Shown: piece after piece, positions 16,102 to 24,270 of the stretch | Layout of the letters: the number at the start of each line of letters is the position of its first letter | Numbering within the stretch: the first letter of the stretch is position 1 | Made by a program: the position numbers and the translations under genes | Notes under the pieces: model-generated | Told to the model about the DNA's origin: nothing | Database searches by the model: none | The model's input: only the letters and a program-made list of their open reading frames with translations | NCBI GenBank assembly: GCA_041640815.1 | Contig: JBEPZO010000002.1 | Span: forward strand, 20,896-84,895 | Length of the DNA: 64,000 nt | Direction of reading: 5' to 3' | DNA from: JANWZL01 sp041640815 | GTDB lineage: Bacteria > Pseudomonadota > Gammaproteobacteria > Burkholderiales > Thiobacillaceae

Positions 16102-16709
16102 TTGCGTTCCCCGAGGACGATGTCCACCAGGCGCAGGGCCTGTTGTTCCATCTCCACCAGCAGGGTATCGACCTTGGCGCGGTAGTAGCGGTAAAAGATC
16201 ATGCTGGGGATGGCGACGATGAGGCCAAAGGCGGTGTTGTACAAGGCGATGGAGATGCCATGCGCCAGTTTGGCTGGATTGCCGCCGCTAGGGCTTTGCG
16301 CGCCGAAGATCTCGATCATGCCGATGACGGTGCCGAGCAGGCCAAGCAACGGCGCGACGGTGGCAATGGTACCCAGGGCGGTGAGATAGCGCTCGAGTTC
16401 GTGCGCCACCGCGCGTCCGGTCTCCTCCAGCGATTCCTTCATCAGCTCACGGCTAGCGTTCAGGTTGTGCAGGCCCGAGGCGAAGACGCGCCCCATCGGC
16501 GAGCTTTCCGTCAGGGCGCGCAACAGATCGCCGTTGACGCCGTGACGGCGCAGGTTCTCCAGCGTCTGTTCGAGCAGGTTGGGCGGGCATATCGCCCGGC
16601 TGCGCAGCGCATAGGCGCGCTCGATGATGATGGCCAGGGCGATGATGGAGGCGAATATGAGCGGCCAGATCGGCCAGCCCGCGGCTTCGATGAGGGCGAG
16701 CACTGCCAA
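16098..16709 (-). CDS. exbB: MotA/TolQ/ExbB proton channel protein
   Basis: 203 aa, three transmembrane segments. 'GTIATVAPLLGLLGTVIGMI' and 'ISIALYNTAFGLIVAIPSMI' are the hallmark pore helices of the family. It forms the inner-membrane proton channel with ExbD. First gene of the leftward exbB-exbD-lpxK-trm112 unit, overlapping exbD by four bases and divergent from pcnB. Confidence 0.92.
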   Translation of the reverse strand: MAVLALIEAAGWPIWPLIFASIIALAIIIERAYALRSRAICPPNLLEQTLENLRRHGVNGDLLRALTESSPMGRVFASGLHNLNASRELMKESLEETGRAVAHELERYLTALGTIATVAPLLGLLGTVIGMIEIFGAQSPSGGNPAKLAHGISIALYNTAFGLIVAIPSMIFYRYYRAKVDTLLVEMEQQALRLVDIVLGERK

Positions 16710-16773
16710 GACCTCGTGATGAACAGCGCGTAAATTTAGCTTGCGTGCCGCGCGGCGGCAAGCCGCACTACAC

Positions 16774-16779
16774 TATAAT
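16774..16779 (+). promoter_or_regulatory. Candidate -10 box upstream of pcnB
   Basis: A consensus TATAAT lies 95 bases before the pcnB ATG in the divergent exbB-pcnB gap. No matching -35 box is found 16-18 bases upstream, so this is weak. Confidence 0.3.
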
Positions 16780-16873
16780 GCGCACATGGATTCGACTGGC
16801 ACAACGAGCGGGACAGCGCCGCGCCACGCCTGATGCAGCCCCTGATCAACGCATCTTGCCGTCCAGCCCTGCC

Positions 16874-18370
16874 ATGATCAAACGTCTGATCCGCAAGGTG
16901 CTGGGGCTCACCGGCTACGCGTCGCGCGCTGCCCCGTCTGCGGCCCAAGGCGAGACCGACGCCCATCGCAGCCGCGGGGCGGTAGCGCCCCCGCCTGGGG
17001 GGGCTGCGCCGATCGCGCCCGCCGGCCCGCGTATCCTGCCTCTGGCTGAGCATGGCATCAGCCGCGAGCGGATCTCGCCTTGCGCCCTGAAGGTCACGCG
17101 CCGGCTGCGCGAGGCGGGATATGCCGCCTTCATCGTCGGCGGCGCGGTGCGCGATCTGCTGCTCGGGCGCGAGCCCAAGGACTTCGACGTGGCCACCGAT
17201 GCCACCCCCGAGCAGGTCAAGGTCTTGTTTCGCCGCGCGCGCATCATCGGTCGCCGCTTCCGCATCGTGCACGCCTATTGTGGCGCCGAGACCATCGAGA
17301 TCACCACCTTTCGCGCCATCAACCCACAAGGCGACGAAGAGGAGGAGCGCGTGACGACAGCTGATGGCCTCATTCTGCGCGACAACCTGTTTGGCACGCA
17401 CGAGGAGGATGCGACCCGGCGCGACTTTACCGTCAATGCCCTGTACTACGACCCGGAACGCGAAGAGGTGTGGGACTGGCATGGCGGGGTGGCCGATGCC
17501 AAGCGGCGCGTGCTGCGCATCATCGGCGATCCCGAGACCCGCTATCGGGAAGACCCAGTGCGCATGCTGCGGGCGGCGCGTTTCGCGGCCAAGCTCGACT
17601 TCCACATCGACCCGGCCACGCGCGCCCCGATCGCGCAGCTTGCGCCCTTGCTCGCGCGCATCCCCCCTGCCAGGCTGTTCGATGAGATGATGAAGCTCCT
17701 CTTGTCGGGGCATGCCGAGCGCGGGGTGCGGCAGCTCAGGGCGGAAGGCCTGCATCATGGCATCCTGCCGATGCTGGATGCCATTCTCGACGACCCGGCG
17801 CGCCAGCACTTTCTGCACGCAGCCCTACACGACACCGATGAACGCGTACGCCACGGCCAGTCCACCTCGCCTGCTTTCGTCCTGGCCGCTCTGCTTTGGT
17901 TCGACATGCAGGCCCTCTGGCAGCGCTACCGGCAGGATGGACAGCCGGAGCAGGCCGCCCTGCATGCCGCCATGGCCGAGACCCTGGAGCGCCAGCGGCA
18001 GAGCTTGGCCTTCCCGCGCCGCCTCGACGGCATGATCAAGGAGATCTGGTCCTTGCAGCCACGCTTCGAACACCGCAGTGGCAGCCGTCCCTATCGCCTG
18101 CTCAACCACCCGCGTTACCGAGCAGGCTATGATTTCCTGCTCATCCGCGCCCGCGGCGGCGATGCGCCACAGGAGCTGGCCGACTGGTGGACCCGCTTCC
18201 AACAGGCCGATGAGCCGACGCGCGCGGCGATGCTGCTGCAAAGCGGCCACACCGGCGGGCGCAAGCGCCGTCGGCGCAAACGCCGCTCGGCTGCGCAACC
18301 GCCGGAACGCAACCCGACCGGCCCCGCGCCGGCTCAAGAGATCGCGGCACCAGCACCGCCCGCTGCATGA
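16874..18370 (+). CDS. pcnB: Poly(A) polymerase I
   Basis: 498 aa from 'MIKRLIRKVLGLTG'. The frame is open back to 16745, but the first 43 codons are not family-like. Nucleotidyltransferase core: 'IVGGAVRDLLLGREPKDFDV' gives GG...RD and DxD, then 'RRFRIVHAY', 'TRRDFTVNALYYD' and 'EDPVRMLRAARFAAKLDF'. It has the basic Arg/Lys-rich C-terminal tail expected of PAP, not of CCA-adding enzymes. Role: 3' polyadenylation that marks RNAs for decay. folK follows 37 bases later. Confidence 0.9.
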   Translation: MIKRLIRKVLGLTGYASRAAPSAAQGETDAHRSRGAVAPPPGGAAPIAPAGPRILPLAEHGISRERISPCALKVTRRLREAGYAAFIVGGAVRDLLLGREPKDFDVATDATPEQVKVLFRRARIIGRRFRIVHAYCGAETIEITTFRAINPQGDEEEERVTTADGLILRDNLFGTHEEDATRRDFTVNALYYDPEREEVWDWHGGVADAKRRVLRIIGDPETRYREDPVRMLRAARFAAKLDFHIDPATRAPIAQLAPLLARIPPARLFDEMMKLLLSGHAERGVRQLRAEGLHHGILPMLDAILDDPARQHFLHAALHDTDERVRHGQSTSPAFVLAALLWFDMQALWQRYRQDGQPEQAALHAAMAETLERQRQSLAFPRRLDGMIKEIWSLQPRFEHRSGSRPYRLLNHPRYRAGYDFLLIRARGGDAPQELADWWTRFQQADEPTRAAMLLQSGHTGGRKRRRRKRRSAAQPPERNPTGPAPAQEIAAPAPPAA

Positions 18371-18407
18371 CCGCCTGCCCTCTTCGCTCCACCGTTTGAG
18401 CGCGTCG

Positions 18408-18926
18408 ATGGCCAGCCCGAGCGTGGATGCCTACATCGCCCTGGGTGCCAACCTTGGCGACCCCATCGGCCAAGTCATCGGCGCGGTCGAGGAGTTGGCC
18501 CGGCTGCCCGCCACACGGCTGTGCCGTCGCTCCTCCCTCTACCGCAGCCGCCCCGTGGGCGGACCGCAACAGCCCGATTACATCAACGCCGTGGCCTGGC
18601 TCACCACCCGTCTGCCGCCGCGGCAACTCCTGCACCACTGCCTGGCCATCGAGGCCCGCTACGGCCGCCAGCGCCTCGGCAAGAACGCCCCGCGTACCCT
18701 AGACCTCGACCTGCTCCTGTACGGCGGGCTGATTATGCGCGAGCCTGGCCTGACCCTGCCGCACCCGCGCATGCATACGCGCGGCTTCGTGCTGCTGCCG
18801 CTGGCGGAAATCGCCCCAGATTTGATCGTACCCGGCCATGGCGAGGTGCGCCGCCTCCTGGCGAGCACCGATGTCAGCGACCTGGTGCGCCTGCGCGAAC
18901 CCAACCGGCGCTTGGCCGCGAACTGA
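18408..18926 (+). CDS. folK: 7,8-dihydro-6-hydroxymethylpterin pyrophosphokinase
   Basis: 172 aa. Transfers pyrophosphate to hydroxymethyl-dihydropterin in folate synthesis. Motifs: 'YIALGANLGDP' at the start, 'SLYRSRPVGGPQQPDYINAV', 'RTLDLDLLLYGG' (metal-binding Asp pair) and 'LPHPRMHTRGFVLLPLAE'. Its TGA shares an A with the next gene's ATG. Confidence 0.95.
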   Translation: MASPSVDAYIALGANLGDPIGQVIGAVEELARLPATRLCRRSSLYRSRPVGGPQQPDYINAVAWLTTRLPPRQLLHHCLAIEARYGRQRLGKNAPRTLDLDLLLYGGLIMREPGLTLPHPRMHTRGFVLLPLAEIAPDLIVPGHGEVRRLLASTDVSDLVRLREPNRRLAAN

Positions 18927-19567
18927 TGCCGAGCGAGCGCCTGCAGTATGTCGTGGTGGAGGGGCCGATCGGGGTCGGCAAGACCAGCCTTGCCGAGAAG
19001 CTGGCGCGCCTGCTCGACGCCGAACTGGTGTTGGAACAGCCGGAGAGCAATCCCTTCCTGCCCCGCTTCTATGAAGACCGTCGGCGGTTCGCCCTGGCGA
19101 CACAGCTGGCCTTCCTGCTCGCGCGCCACGAGCAGTGCCGACAACTGGCGCAGGGCGATCTGTTCGGCCGGCCGCGGGTTGCCGACTTCCTGCTCGAAAA
19201 GGACAGCCTGTTCGCGCGCATGACGCTGGACGAGGCCGAATTCCAGCTCTACCGCAAGATCTACGCCGACCTGCGCCCGATGGCGCCGACGCCCGACCTG
19301 GTGATCTACCTGCAGGCAAGCCCCGCCACCCTCATGGAGCGCGTGCGCCGGCGCGGCCGCAGTTATGAGCGCGAGCTCACCGAGGCCTACCTGGCGGAAC
19401 TTACCGACGCGTACGCGAAATTCTTCTACCATTACGATGCCGCCCCCGTGCTGATCGTCAACAGCGAACGCCTCAATTTCGTCGACCGGCCGGAGGATTT
19501 CGAGCTGCTGATGCGCCACATCCACGACATCCGCGGCAGACGCGAATTTATCAACGTCGGGGACTGA
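18926..19567 (+). CDS. Deoxynucleoside kinase (dGK/dCK family)
   Basis: 213 aa. P-loop 'VEGPIGVGKTSLAEKLARLL' at residues 10-25, then 'LEQPESNPFLPRFYEDR', 'DFLLEKDSLFARMTL' and the lid 'RVRRRGRSYERELTEAYLAE'. Phosphorylates deoxynucleosides for salvage; which base it prefers cannot be read. It sits between folK and panB with one-base overlaps on both sides, an order known from other proteobacteria. Confidence 0.88.
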   Translation: MPSERLQYVVVEGPIGVGKTSLAEKLARLLDAELVLEQPESNPFLPRFYEDRRRFALATQLAFLLARHEQCRQLAQGDLFGRPRVADFLLEKDSLFARMTLDEAEFQLYRKIYADLRPMAPTPDLVIYLQASPATLMERVRRRGRSYERELTEAYLAELTDAYAKFFYHYDAAPVLIVNSERLNFVDRPEDFELLMRHIHDIRGRREFINVGD

Positions 19568-20349
19568 TGCACCTGCCAGAACTGCTGAAACGATCCGCCC
19601 AGGGTGAAAAACTGGTGGCACTCACTTGCTATGACGCCAGTTTCGCCCGGCTGCTGGTGCGCTGTGGCATCGACATCCTGCTGGTAGGCGATTCGCTGGG
19701 CATGACCATCCAAGGGCATCGCACCACCCTGCCCGTCACCCTAGAACACATGGTCTACCACACCGAGGCGGTGGCGCGAGGCGCCGACGGCGGCGCCTTC
19801 ATCCTCGCCGACCTGCCTTTCGGCAGCTACCAGGCCGGGCCCGAGCAAGCGTTCGCCGCTGCCGCAAAGCTCCTGGCTGCCGGGGCGAACATGGTCAAGC
19901 TGGAGGGGGGCGAGGTCATGGCGCCCACCGTCGCCTTCCTCAGCCAACGCGGGGTGCCGGTGTGTGGCCATGTGGGGCTGCTGCCGCAGGCGGTGAACCA
20001 GACAGGCTACGCGACACAGGGGCGCGATGCCGCCAGTGCCGCCCGCTTGCGCAACGACGCCGAACAACTGGTGCACGCTGGCGCGCAGCTCATGGTGCTG
20101 GAGTGCATTCCCCGCGCCCTGGCGCGGGAGCTCACCCAACGGCTAGCCGTGCCGACCATCGGCATCGGCGCGGGCCCCGAGTGCAAGGGTCAGGTCCTGG
20201 TGCTACAGGACATGCTGGGTCTCACCCCCCGGCCGCCGCGCTTCGTCAAGGATTTCATGGCCGGCGCCCTGTCCCTGGAGGAGGCGGTGCTGCGCTATGC
20301 GCGCGCGGTGCGCCAGGGCGATTTCCCTGGCCCGGAGCACTGCCTGTGA
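19567..20349 (+). CDS. panB: 3-methyl-2-oxobutanoate hydroxymethyltransferase
   Basis: 260 aa. First step of pantothenate synthesis: adds hydroxymethyl from methylene-THF to ketoisovalerate. Motifs 'LTCYDASFARLL', 'VGDSLGMTIQGH' (Mg-binding Asp), 'MVKLEGGEVM', 'VCGHVGLLPQAV' and 'GIGAGPECKGQVLVLQDMLG'. Coupled to the kinase gene by TGATG. Confidence 0.96.
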   Translation: MHLPELLKRSAQGEKLVALTCYDASFARLLVRCGIDILLVGDSLGMTIQGHRTTLPVTLEHMVYHTEAVARGADGGAFILADLPFGSYQAGPEQAFAAAAKLLAAGANMVKLEGGEVMAPTVAFLSQRGVPVCGHVGLLPQAVNQTGYATQGRDAASAARLRNDAEQLVHAGAQLMVLECIPRALARELTQRLAVPTIGIGAGPECKGQVLVLQDMLGLTPRPPRFVKDFMAGALSLEEAVLRYARAVRQGDFPGPEHCL

Positions 20350-20372
20350 ACCCTGGGTAGCAGCGCCCTGCC

Positions 20373-21224
20373 ATGCAGCTCATCGACACCGTCGACCGCT
20401 TGCGCAGTGCGCTTGCCGGTGCGCGCGGCACCGCCTTCGTGCCCACCATGGGCAACCTCCACGCCGGCCATCTCGCCTTGGTGCGGCTCGCCCAGGCCGC
20501 GGGCCAGCCGGTGGTGGTGAGCATCTTCGTCAACCCTCTGCAATTCGGCGCCGGCGAGGATTACGAACGCTATCCGAGAACGTTGGCGGCCGATTGTGCC
20601 CTGCTGCAACAACACGGTGTCGACATCGTCTTCGCCCCCAAGCTCGAGGAGATTTATCCCGAACCGCAGCGCTTTCTGGTGCAGCCGCCGCTGGCCGACG
20701 AGCTCTGCGGCGCCTTCCGACCTGGCCACTTTGCCGGCGTGTGCACGGTGGTGCTGAAACTGTTCCACATCGTCCAGCCGCGCTGGGCGGTGTTCGGGCG
20801 CAAGGATTACCAGCAGCTCCATCTGATCAAGGCCATGGTGCGCCAATTCAACCTGCCGATCGAGATCCTGGAGAGCGAGACGGTGCGCGATGCGGATGGC
20901 TTGGCGCTATCCTCGCGCAACGCCTACCTCAATGCCGCCGAGCGCGCCGAGGCGCCACGGCTGTACGCGGTGCTCGACGCCATCCGGCAGCGCATCGAGG
21001 CCGGGGTGCGCGACTTCCCCCGCCTGGAAGCCCTTGGCCGCAGCGAGCTAGAGGCACATGGCTGGCGCGTGGACTACATCGCCATCCGCAGCCGCGCTAC
21101 CCTACTGCCCCCGGCAGCGGACGAAAGCGACCTTGTGATCCTGGGGGCCGCGCGTTTGGGCGATACCCGCCTCATCGACAACGTCGAGGTGAGCCTATCG
21201 GGCCACGGTGGCGAGGCAGGGTAG
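20373..21224 (+). CDS. panC: Pantothenate synthetase
   Basis: 283 aa. Ligates pantoate and beta-alanine with ATP. 'VPTMGNLHAGHLALVRLA' contains the HxGH-type motif; 'SIFVNPLQFG', 'FGRKDYQQLHLIKAMVRQFN' and the KMSKS-equivalent 'LALSSRNAYL' are all present. It begins 23 bases after panB. Confidence 0.96.
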   Translation: MQLIDTVDRLRSALAGARGTAFVPTMGNLHAGHLALVRLAQAAGQPVVVSIFVNPLQFGAGEDYERYPRTLAADCALLQQHGVDIVFAPKLEEIYPEPQRFLVQPPLADELCGAFRPGHFAGVCTVVLKLFHIVQPRWAVFGRKDYQQLHLIKAMVRQFNLPIEILESETVRDADGLALSSRNAYLNAAERAEAPRLYAVLDAIRQRIEAGVRDFPRLEALGRSELEAHGWRVDYIAIRSRATLLPPAADESDLVILGAARLGDTRLIDNVEVSLSGHGGEAG

Positions 21225-21274
21225 CTTCGCCGCTGGCCGCTGCGCGGCCGCAATCCCCCCAGGCACGCGCCCCT

Positions 21275-21303
21275 GCGACATCAGGAAGAAACAGCAGTAT
21301 AAT
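21275..21303 (+). promoter_or_regulatory. Candidate sigma-70 promoter of panD
   Basis: GCGACA (21275-21280, four of six to TTGACA), a 17-base spacer, then a consensus TATAAT at 21298-21303, 33 bases before the panD ATG. It would allow panD to be transcribed apart from panBC. Confidence 0.5.
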
Positions 21304-21335
21304 GTTATATATGACGCCATCGATGTCGGCCGCCA

Positions 21336-21716
21336 ATGCAACGCTCAATGCTCAAATCCAAACTGCACCGGGTGCGGGTGACGGCCTCCGAGCTGCAGTA
21401 TGAGGGTTCCTGCGCCATCGACGCAGCCCTGCTGGAAGCTGCTGACATCAACGAATACGAGCGAATCGAGATCTACAACGTCAGCAATGGCGAGCGCTTC
21501 GCCACCTATGCCATCCGCGCCCCTCGCGGCAGCGGCATGATCAGCGTCAATGGCGCCGCCGCGCGCAAGGCGGCGGTGGGCGATGTGCTGATCATCGCGA
21601 GTTTTGCCAGCTACGACGAGGATGAGCTCAGCGCCTATCGCCCCAAGCTGGTCTACGTCGACGACCGCAACCGCATCACGCGCATCGGCAGCGAGATCTT
21701 GGCGCAAGCCGCTTGA
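21336..21716 (+). CDS. panD: Aspartate 1-decarboxylase proenzyme
   Basis: 126 aa, the same length as E. coli PanD, which supports this start over an internal ATG at 21348. Makes beta-alanine for pantothenate. The self-cleavage site Gly24-Ser25 (YEGS-C) that yields the pyruvoyl group is intact; 'ERFATYAIRAPRGSGMISVNG' (ERFATYAIRAP, then RGSGMISVNG) is typical. Third gene of the pathway in this cluster, 111 bases after panC. Confidence 0.96.
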   Translation: MQRSMLKSKLHRVRVTASELQYEGSCAIDAALLEAADINEYERIEIYNVSNGERFATYAIRAPRGSGMISVNGAAARKAAVGDVLIIASFASYDEDELSAYRPKLVYVDDRNRITRIGSEILAQAA

Positions 21717-21921
21717 TCATCGCCGCCACACCCTTTGGGGCGGCTGGGGTAAGCCTGAGGAGGACCGCCCCCGGTCTGGTGGTTGGCCTTGCCCTGCCGC
21801 CCATCATCACTCGGTTCAGGCGAGGCGTGACGGCGGCTCATACTCGCACCGCGCTTGGCGGTAGACCCGCGCGCCCCATACGCCGCCCGCCATCGCGCCA
21901 GCGTTCGGCGGCCATCGGGCC

Positions 21922-22473
21922 TCAGCCGCGCGGCAGCGGCACACGCCCCCAGTCGAAATAGGGACCTGGATCGGTCTTGCGGCCTGGCGCGATATCGCTA
22001 TGGCCGGCGGCAGCCTCGAGGGGGTAGGCGGTACGCAGTGCTGCCAGCAGTTCGGCGAGGACCGCGTATTGGGCGTCGGTGAAGGGCAGATCGTCGCTGC
22101 CTTCCAGCTCGATGCCAAGCGAGAAGTCATTGCAGCGCTGACGCCCGCGCCAACACGATTCCCCCGCATGCCAGGCGCGCTTCGAACACGGCACGAATTG
22201 GATCAATTCGCCGTCGCGGCGGATCAGGAAGTGGGCAGAGACGCGCAGATCCTTCAGGCTGGCATAGTAGGGATGCGCTGCCGGGTCGAGCCGGTTGGTG
22301 AACAAGGCCTCGATCGCTGCACCGCCAAACTCGCCCGGCGGGAGGCTGATATTGTGGATGACCACCAGCACGATCGCCTCGCCGGCCGGGCGATCGTCGC
22401 AATTGGGTGACGGCACGCGCCTGGCGGCGGTAACCCAGCCCTCGGCGTCGAGCGTCCAAGGCGAAGCCTGCAT
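21922..22473 (-). CDS. ampD: 1,6-anhydro-N-acetylmuramyl-L-alanine amidase AmpD
   Basis: 183 aa from the ATG at 22473. Cytoplasmic zinc amidase of peptidoglycan recycling. Zinc ligands are seen in 'VVIHNISLPPG' and 'AGHSDIAPGRKTDPGPYFDW' (His, Asp). 'VSAHFLIRRDGELIQFVP' and 'CNDFSLGIELEG' are family signatures. Its start overlaps the stop of the thioredoxin-like gene. It converges on panD across a 205-base gap in which I see only GC-rich inverted repeats. Confidence 0.93.
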   Translation of the reverse strand: MQASPWTLDAEGWVTAARRVPSPNCDDRPAGEAIVLVVIHNISLPPGEFGGAAIEALFTNRLDPAAHPYYASLKDLRVSAHFLIRRDGELIQFVPCSKRAWHAGESCWRGRQRCNDFSLGIELEGSDDLPFTDAQYAVLAELLAALRTAYPLEAAAGHSDIAPGRKTDPGPYFDWGRVPLPRG

Positions 22474-22796
22474 CACGGCTCCTCCTGCGGCGGGGCCGCC
22501 AAGGCGGCATCGATGGCACCTCTTAATGCCGCCGGGGTGATCGCGCAGTCGAGCCGGGCGTGGTATCGCCCATCGCGAAACAGGAACAGGGCAGGCAAAT
22601 GAAAGACATCGTAGGCCCTGGCCAGGGCCTGCTGCACATCGACCACGTACAACCGCACATCGGCCGGCGCCGCGCTGGGCAATAGCCTCTGCGCGGTGCG
22701 GCTGGATCCGCAGCTGGGGCTGATGAACAACACCTGGCTCACCCCCCAGGCCTGTGCCGGGGAGGCATGCCACGAGTATTCATCAAGGCTTTGCAT
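22473..22796 (-). CDS. Thioredoxin-fold protein with CxxS active site
   Basis: 107 aa from the ATG at 22796; an upstream in-frame start at 22865 is less likely. The predicted order (strand 'VSQVLFISPS', Cys29, helix, 'VRLYVVDVQ', then the cis-Pro loop 'FHLPALFLFRDG') is thioredoxin. The active site reads C-G-S-S (29-32) instead of CGPC, so only one redox Cys remains. Such proteins cannot cycle as normal disulfide reductases and may bind or glutathionylate partners. Coupled to ampD. Function unknown. Confidence 0.75.
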   Translation of the reverse strand: MQSLDEYSWHASPAQAWGVSQVLFISPSCGSSRTAQRLLPSAAPADVRLYVVDVQQALARAYDVFHLPALFLFRDGRYHARLDCAITPAALRGAIDAALAAPPQEEP

Positions 22797-22884
22797 GTCC
22801 ACATTATGCCTCTTCCAACGCGGCCCAAGACAGATGGGCAGAGCGCCGCTCAGCCAGCGCTTCACGCTCGCCGCGAGGGGTCGC

Positions 22885-24234
22885 TCACTCCAGACCGAGA
22901 CGCTCCAAGCGATACCGCAGGCTGCGGAAGGTCACGCCGAGCAGGCGGGCCGCGGCGGTCTTGTTGCCGCCGGTGCGGGCGAGGGCGGCCTGGATCGCCT
23001 CGCGCTCCACGCGATCGAGATATTCTGGCAAGGAGATCTGCATCGCCTCGGGCGTGTCCTCGCTAGCTTCCACCCTAGGAGGGGCGAGGTCGAGGTCGGC
23101 AGCGTCGATCTCCCCGCCTTCGCTCAAGGCAAAGGCGCGCTCGAGGATGTTCTCCAGCTCGCGCACGTTACCGGGGTAGGGGTAGCGGCACAACGCCTCC
23201 AAGGCAGCCGGCGTCAAGCGCGGCGGTGGCTGGCCGCTGGCCTGAGTAAGGCGCTCGGCGATGTGTTGGGCCAGCAGCGGGATGTCCTCCGGCCGCTCGC
23301 GCAGCGCCGGCATGCGCAACTCGATGACATTCAGGCGGTAGAACAGGTCGTGACGAAAGCGGCCGGCCTCCACTGCCCGGGCAAGGTCCTGATGCGAGGC
23401 GCTGATCAGGCGGACATCCACCGGCTCCTCCTCCACGCCGCCGACTCGCCGCACCCGGCGCTCCTGGATGGCGCGCAGCAGCTTCACCTGCATCGGTAGC
23501 GGCAACTCGACGACCTCGTCGAGGAACAGCGTGCCACCCGCGGCAGCCTGGAAGAAGCCTTCTCGGTCGCTGTCGGCACCGGTGAAGGCGCCCTTTCTGT
23601 AACCAAAGAACTCGCTCTCCATGAGGTTGTCGGGGATGGCGCCGCAGTTCACCGCCACGAAGGGCTTGCCAGCACGCGGCCCCAAGGCATGAATGAGGCG
23701 TGCGGCCACCTCCTTGCCGGTGCCTGACTCACCGGAGATGAAGACCGGGGCCTGGCTACGCGCCAGCTTCTCGATTTTGGCCCGGATCTGGCGTATGAGG
23801 TGAGACTCGCCGATCAACTGCGGCACCTGCCCTGACGTCCTGGACTCCGGTACTTTCAGGGCGGTTTTCACCAGGGTGCGCAGCACCTCGAGTTTGACCG
23901 GTTTCATCAGGTAGTCGAAAGCCCCCGCCTTGAGGGCGCTAATGGCGTTCTCCGTGCTGCCATAGGCGGTGATCACCGCCACCGGGGTCGCAGGACTATG
24001 CTGCGCAACATAGCGCACCACCTCGAGGCCATCGCCGTCTGGCAGACGCATATCGGTCAACACCAAGTCAAAGCGACGCTTGGCGAGCAAGGCGCGCGCC
24101 GTGGCCACATCTTCGGCGGTAACTGTCTCTAGCCCCATGCGCAACAGTGCCAGCTCCAGCACCTCGCGCAGGTCCGGTTCGTCATCGACGATGAGGATGC
24201 GAGGCGGCGTCATCTCTGTACGTTTGTCCTTCAT
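22885..24234 (-). CDS. pilR: Sigma-54-dependent response regulator, PilR type
   Basis: 449 aa (an internal Met at codon 8 is an alternative start). Receiver domain with phospho-acceptor Asp in 'VLTDMRLPDGDGLEV'. The AAA+ sigma-54 activation domain has GESGTGKE and the sigma-54 contact loop GAFTGA. A Fis-type helix-turn-helix lies at the end ('KTAAARLLGVTFRSLRYRLE'). With the adjacent PilS-like kinase this is expected to activate pilA transcription. No pilin gene is in this window, so the target is inferred. Confidence 0.88.
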   Translation of the reverse strand: MKDKRTEMTPPRILIVDDEPDLREVLELALLRMGLETVTAEDVATARALLAKRRFDLVLTDMRLPDGDGLEVVRYVAQHSPATPVAVITAYGSTENAISALKAGAFDYLMKPVKLEVLRTLVKTALKVPESRTSGQVPQLIGESHLIRQIRAKIEKLARSQAPVFISGESGTGKEVAARLIHALGPRAGKPFVAVNCGAIPDNLMESEFFGYRKGAFTGADSDREGFFQAAAGGTLFLDEVVELPLPMQVKLLRAIQERRVRRVGGVEEEPVDVRLISASHQDLARAVEAGRFRHDLFYRLNVIELRMPALRERPEDIPLLAQHIAERLTQASGQPPPRLTPAALEALCRYPYPGNVRELENILERAFALSEGGEIDAADLDLAPPRVEASEDTPEAMQISLPEYLDRVEREAIQAALARTGGNKTAAARLLGVTFRSLRYRLERLGLE

Positions 24235-24270
24235 GAGCCTTAGGCATCAGGTTGTCGTCTGCTGCACGGC

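Noticed and set aside
16736..17818. 360-codon leftward frame opposite pcnB
   Set aside because: pcnB nucleotidyltransferase motifs are intact on the plus strand; the frame also runs into the divergent exbB promoter region.
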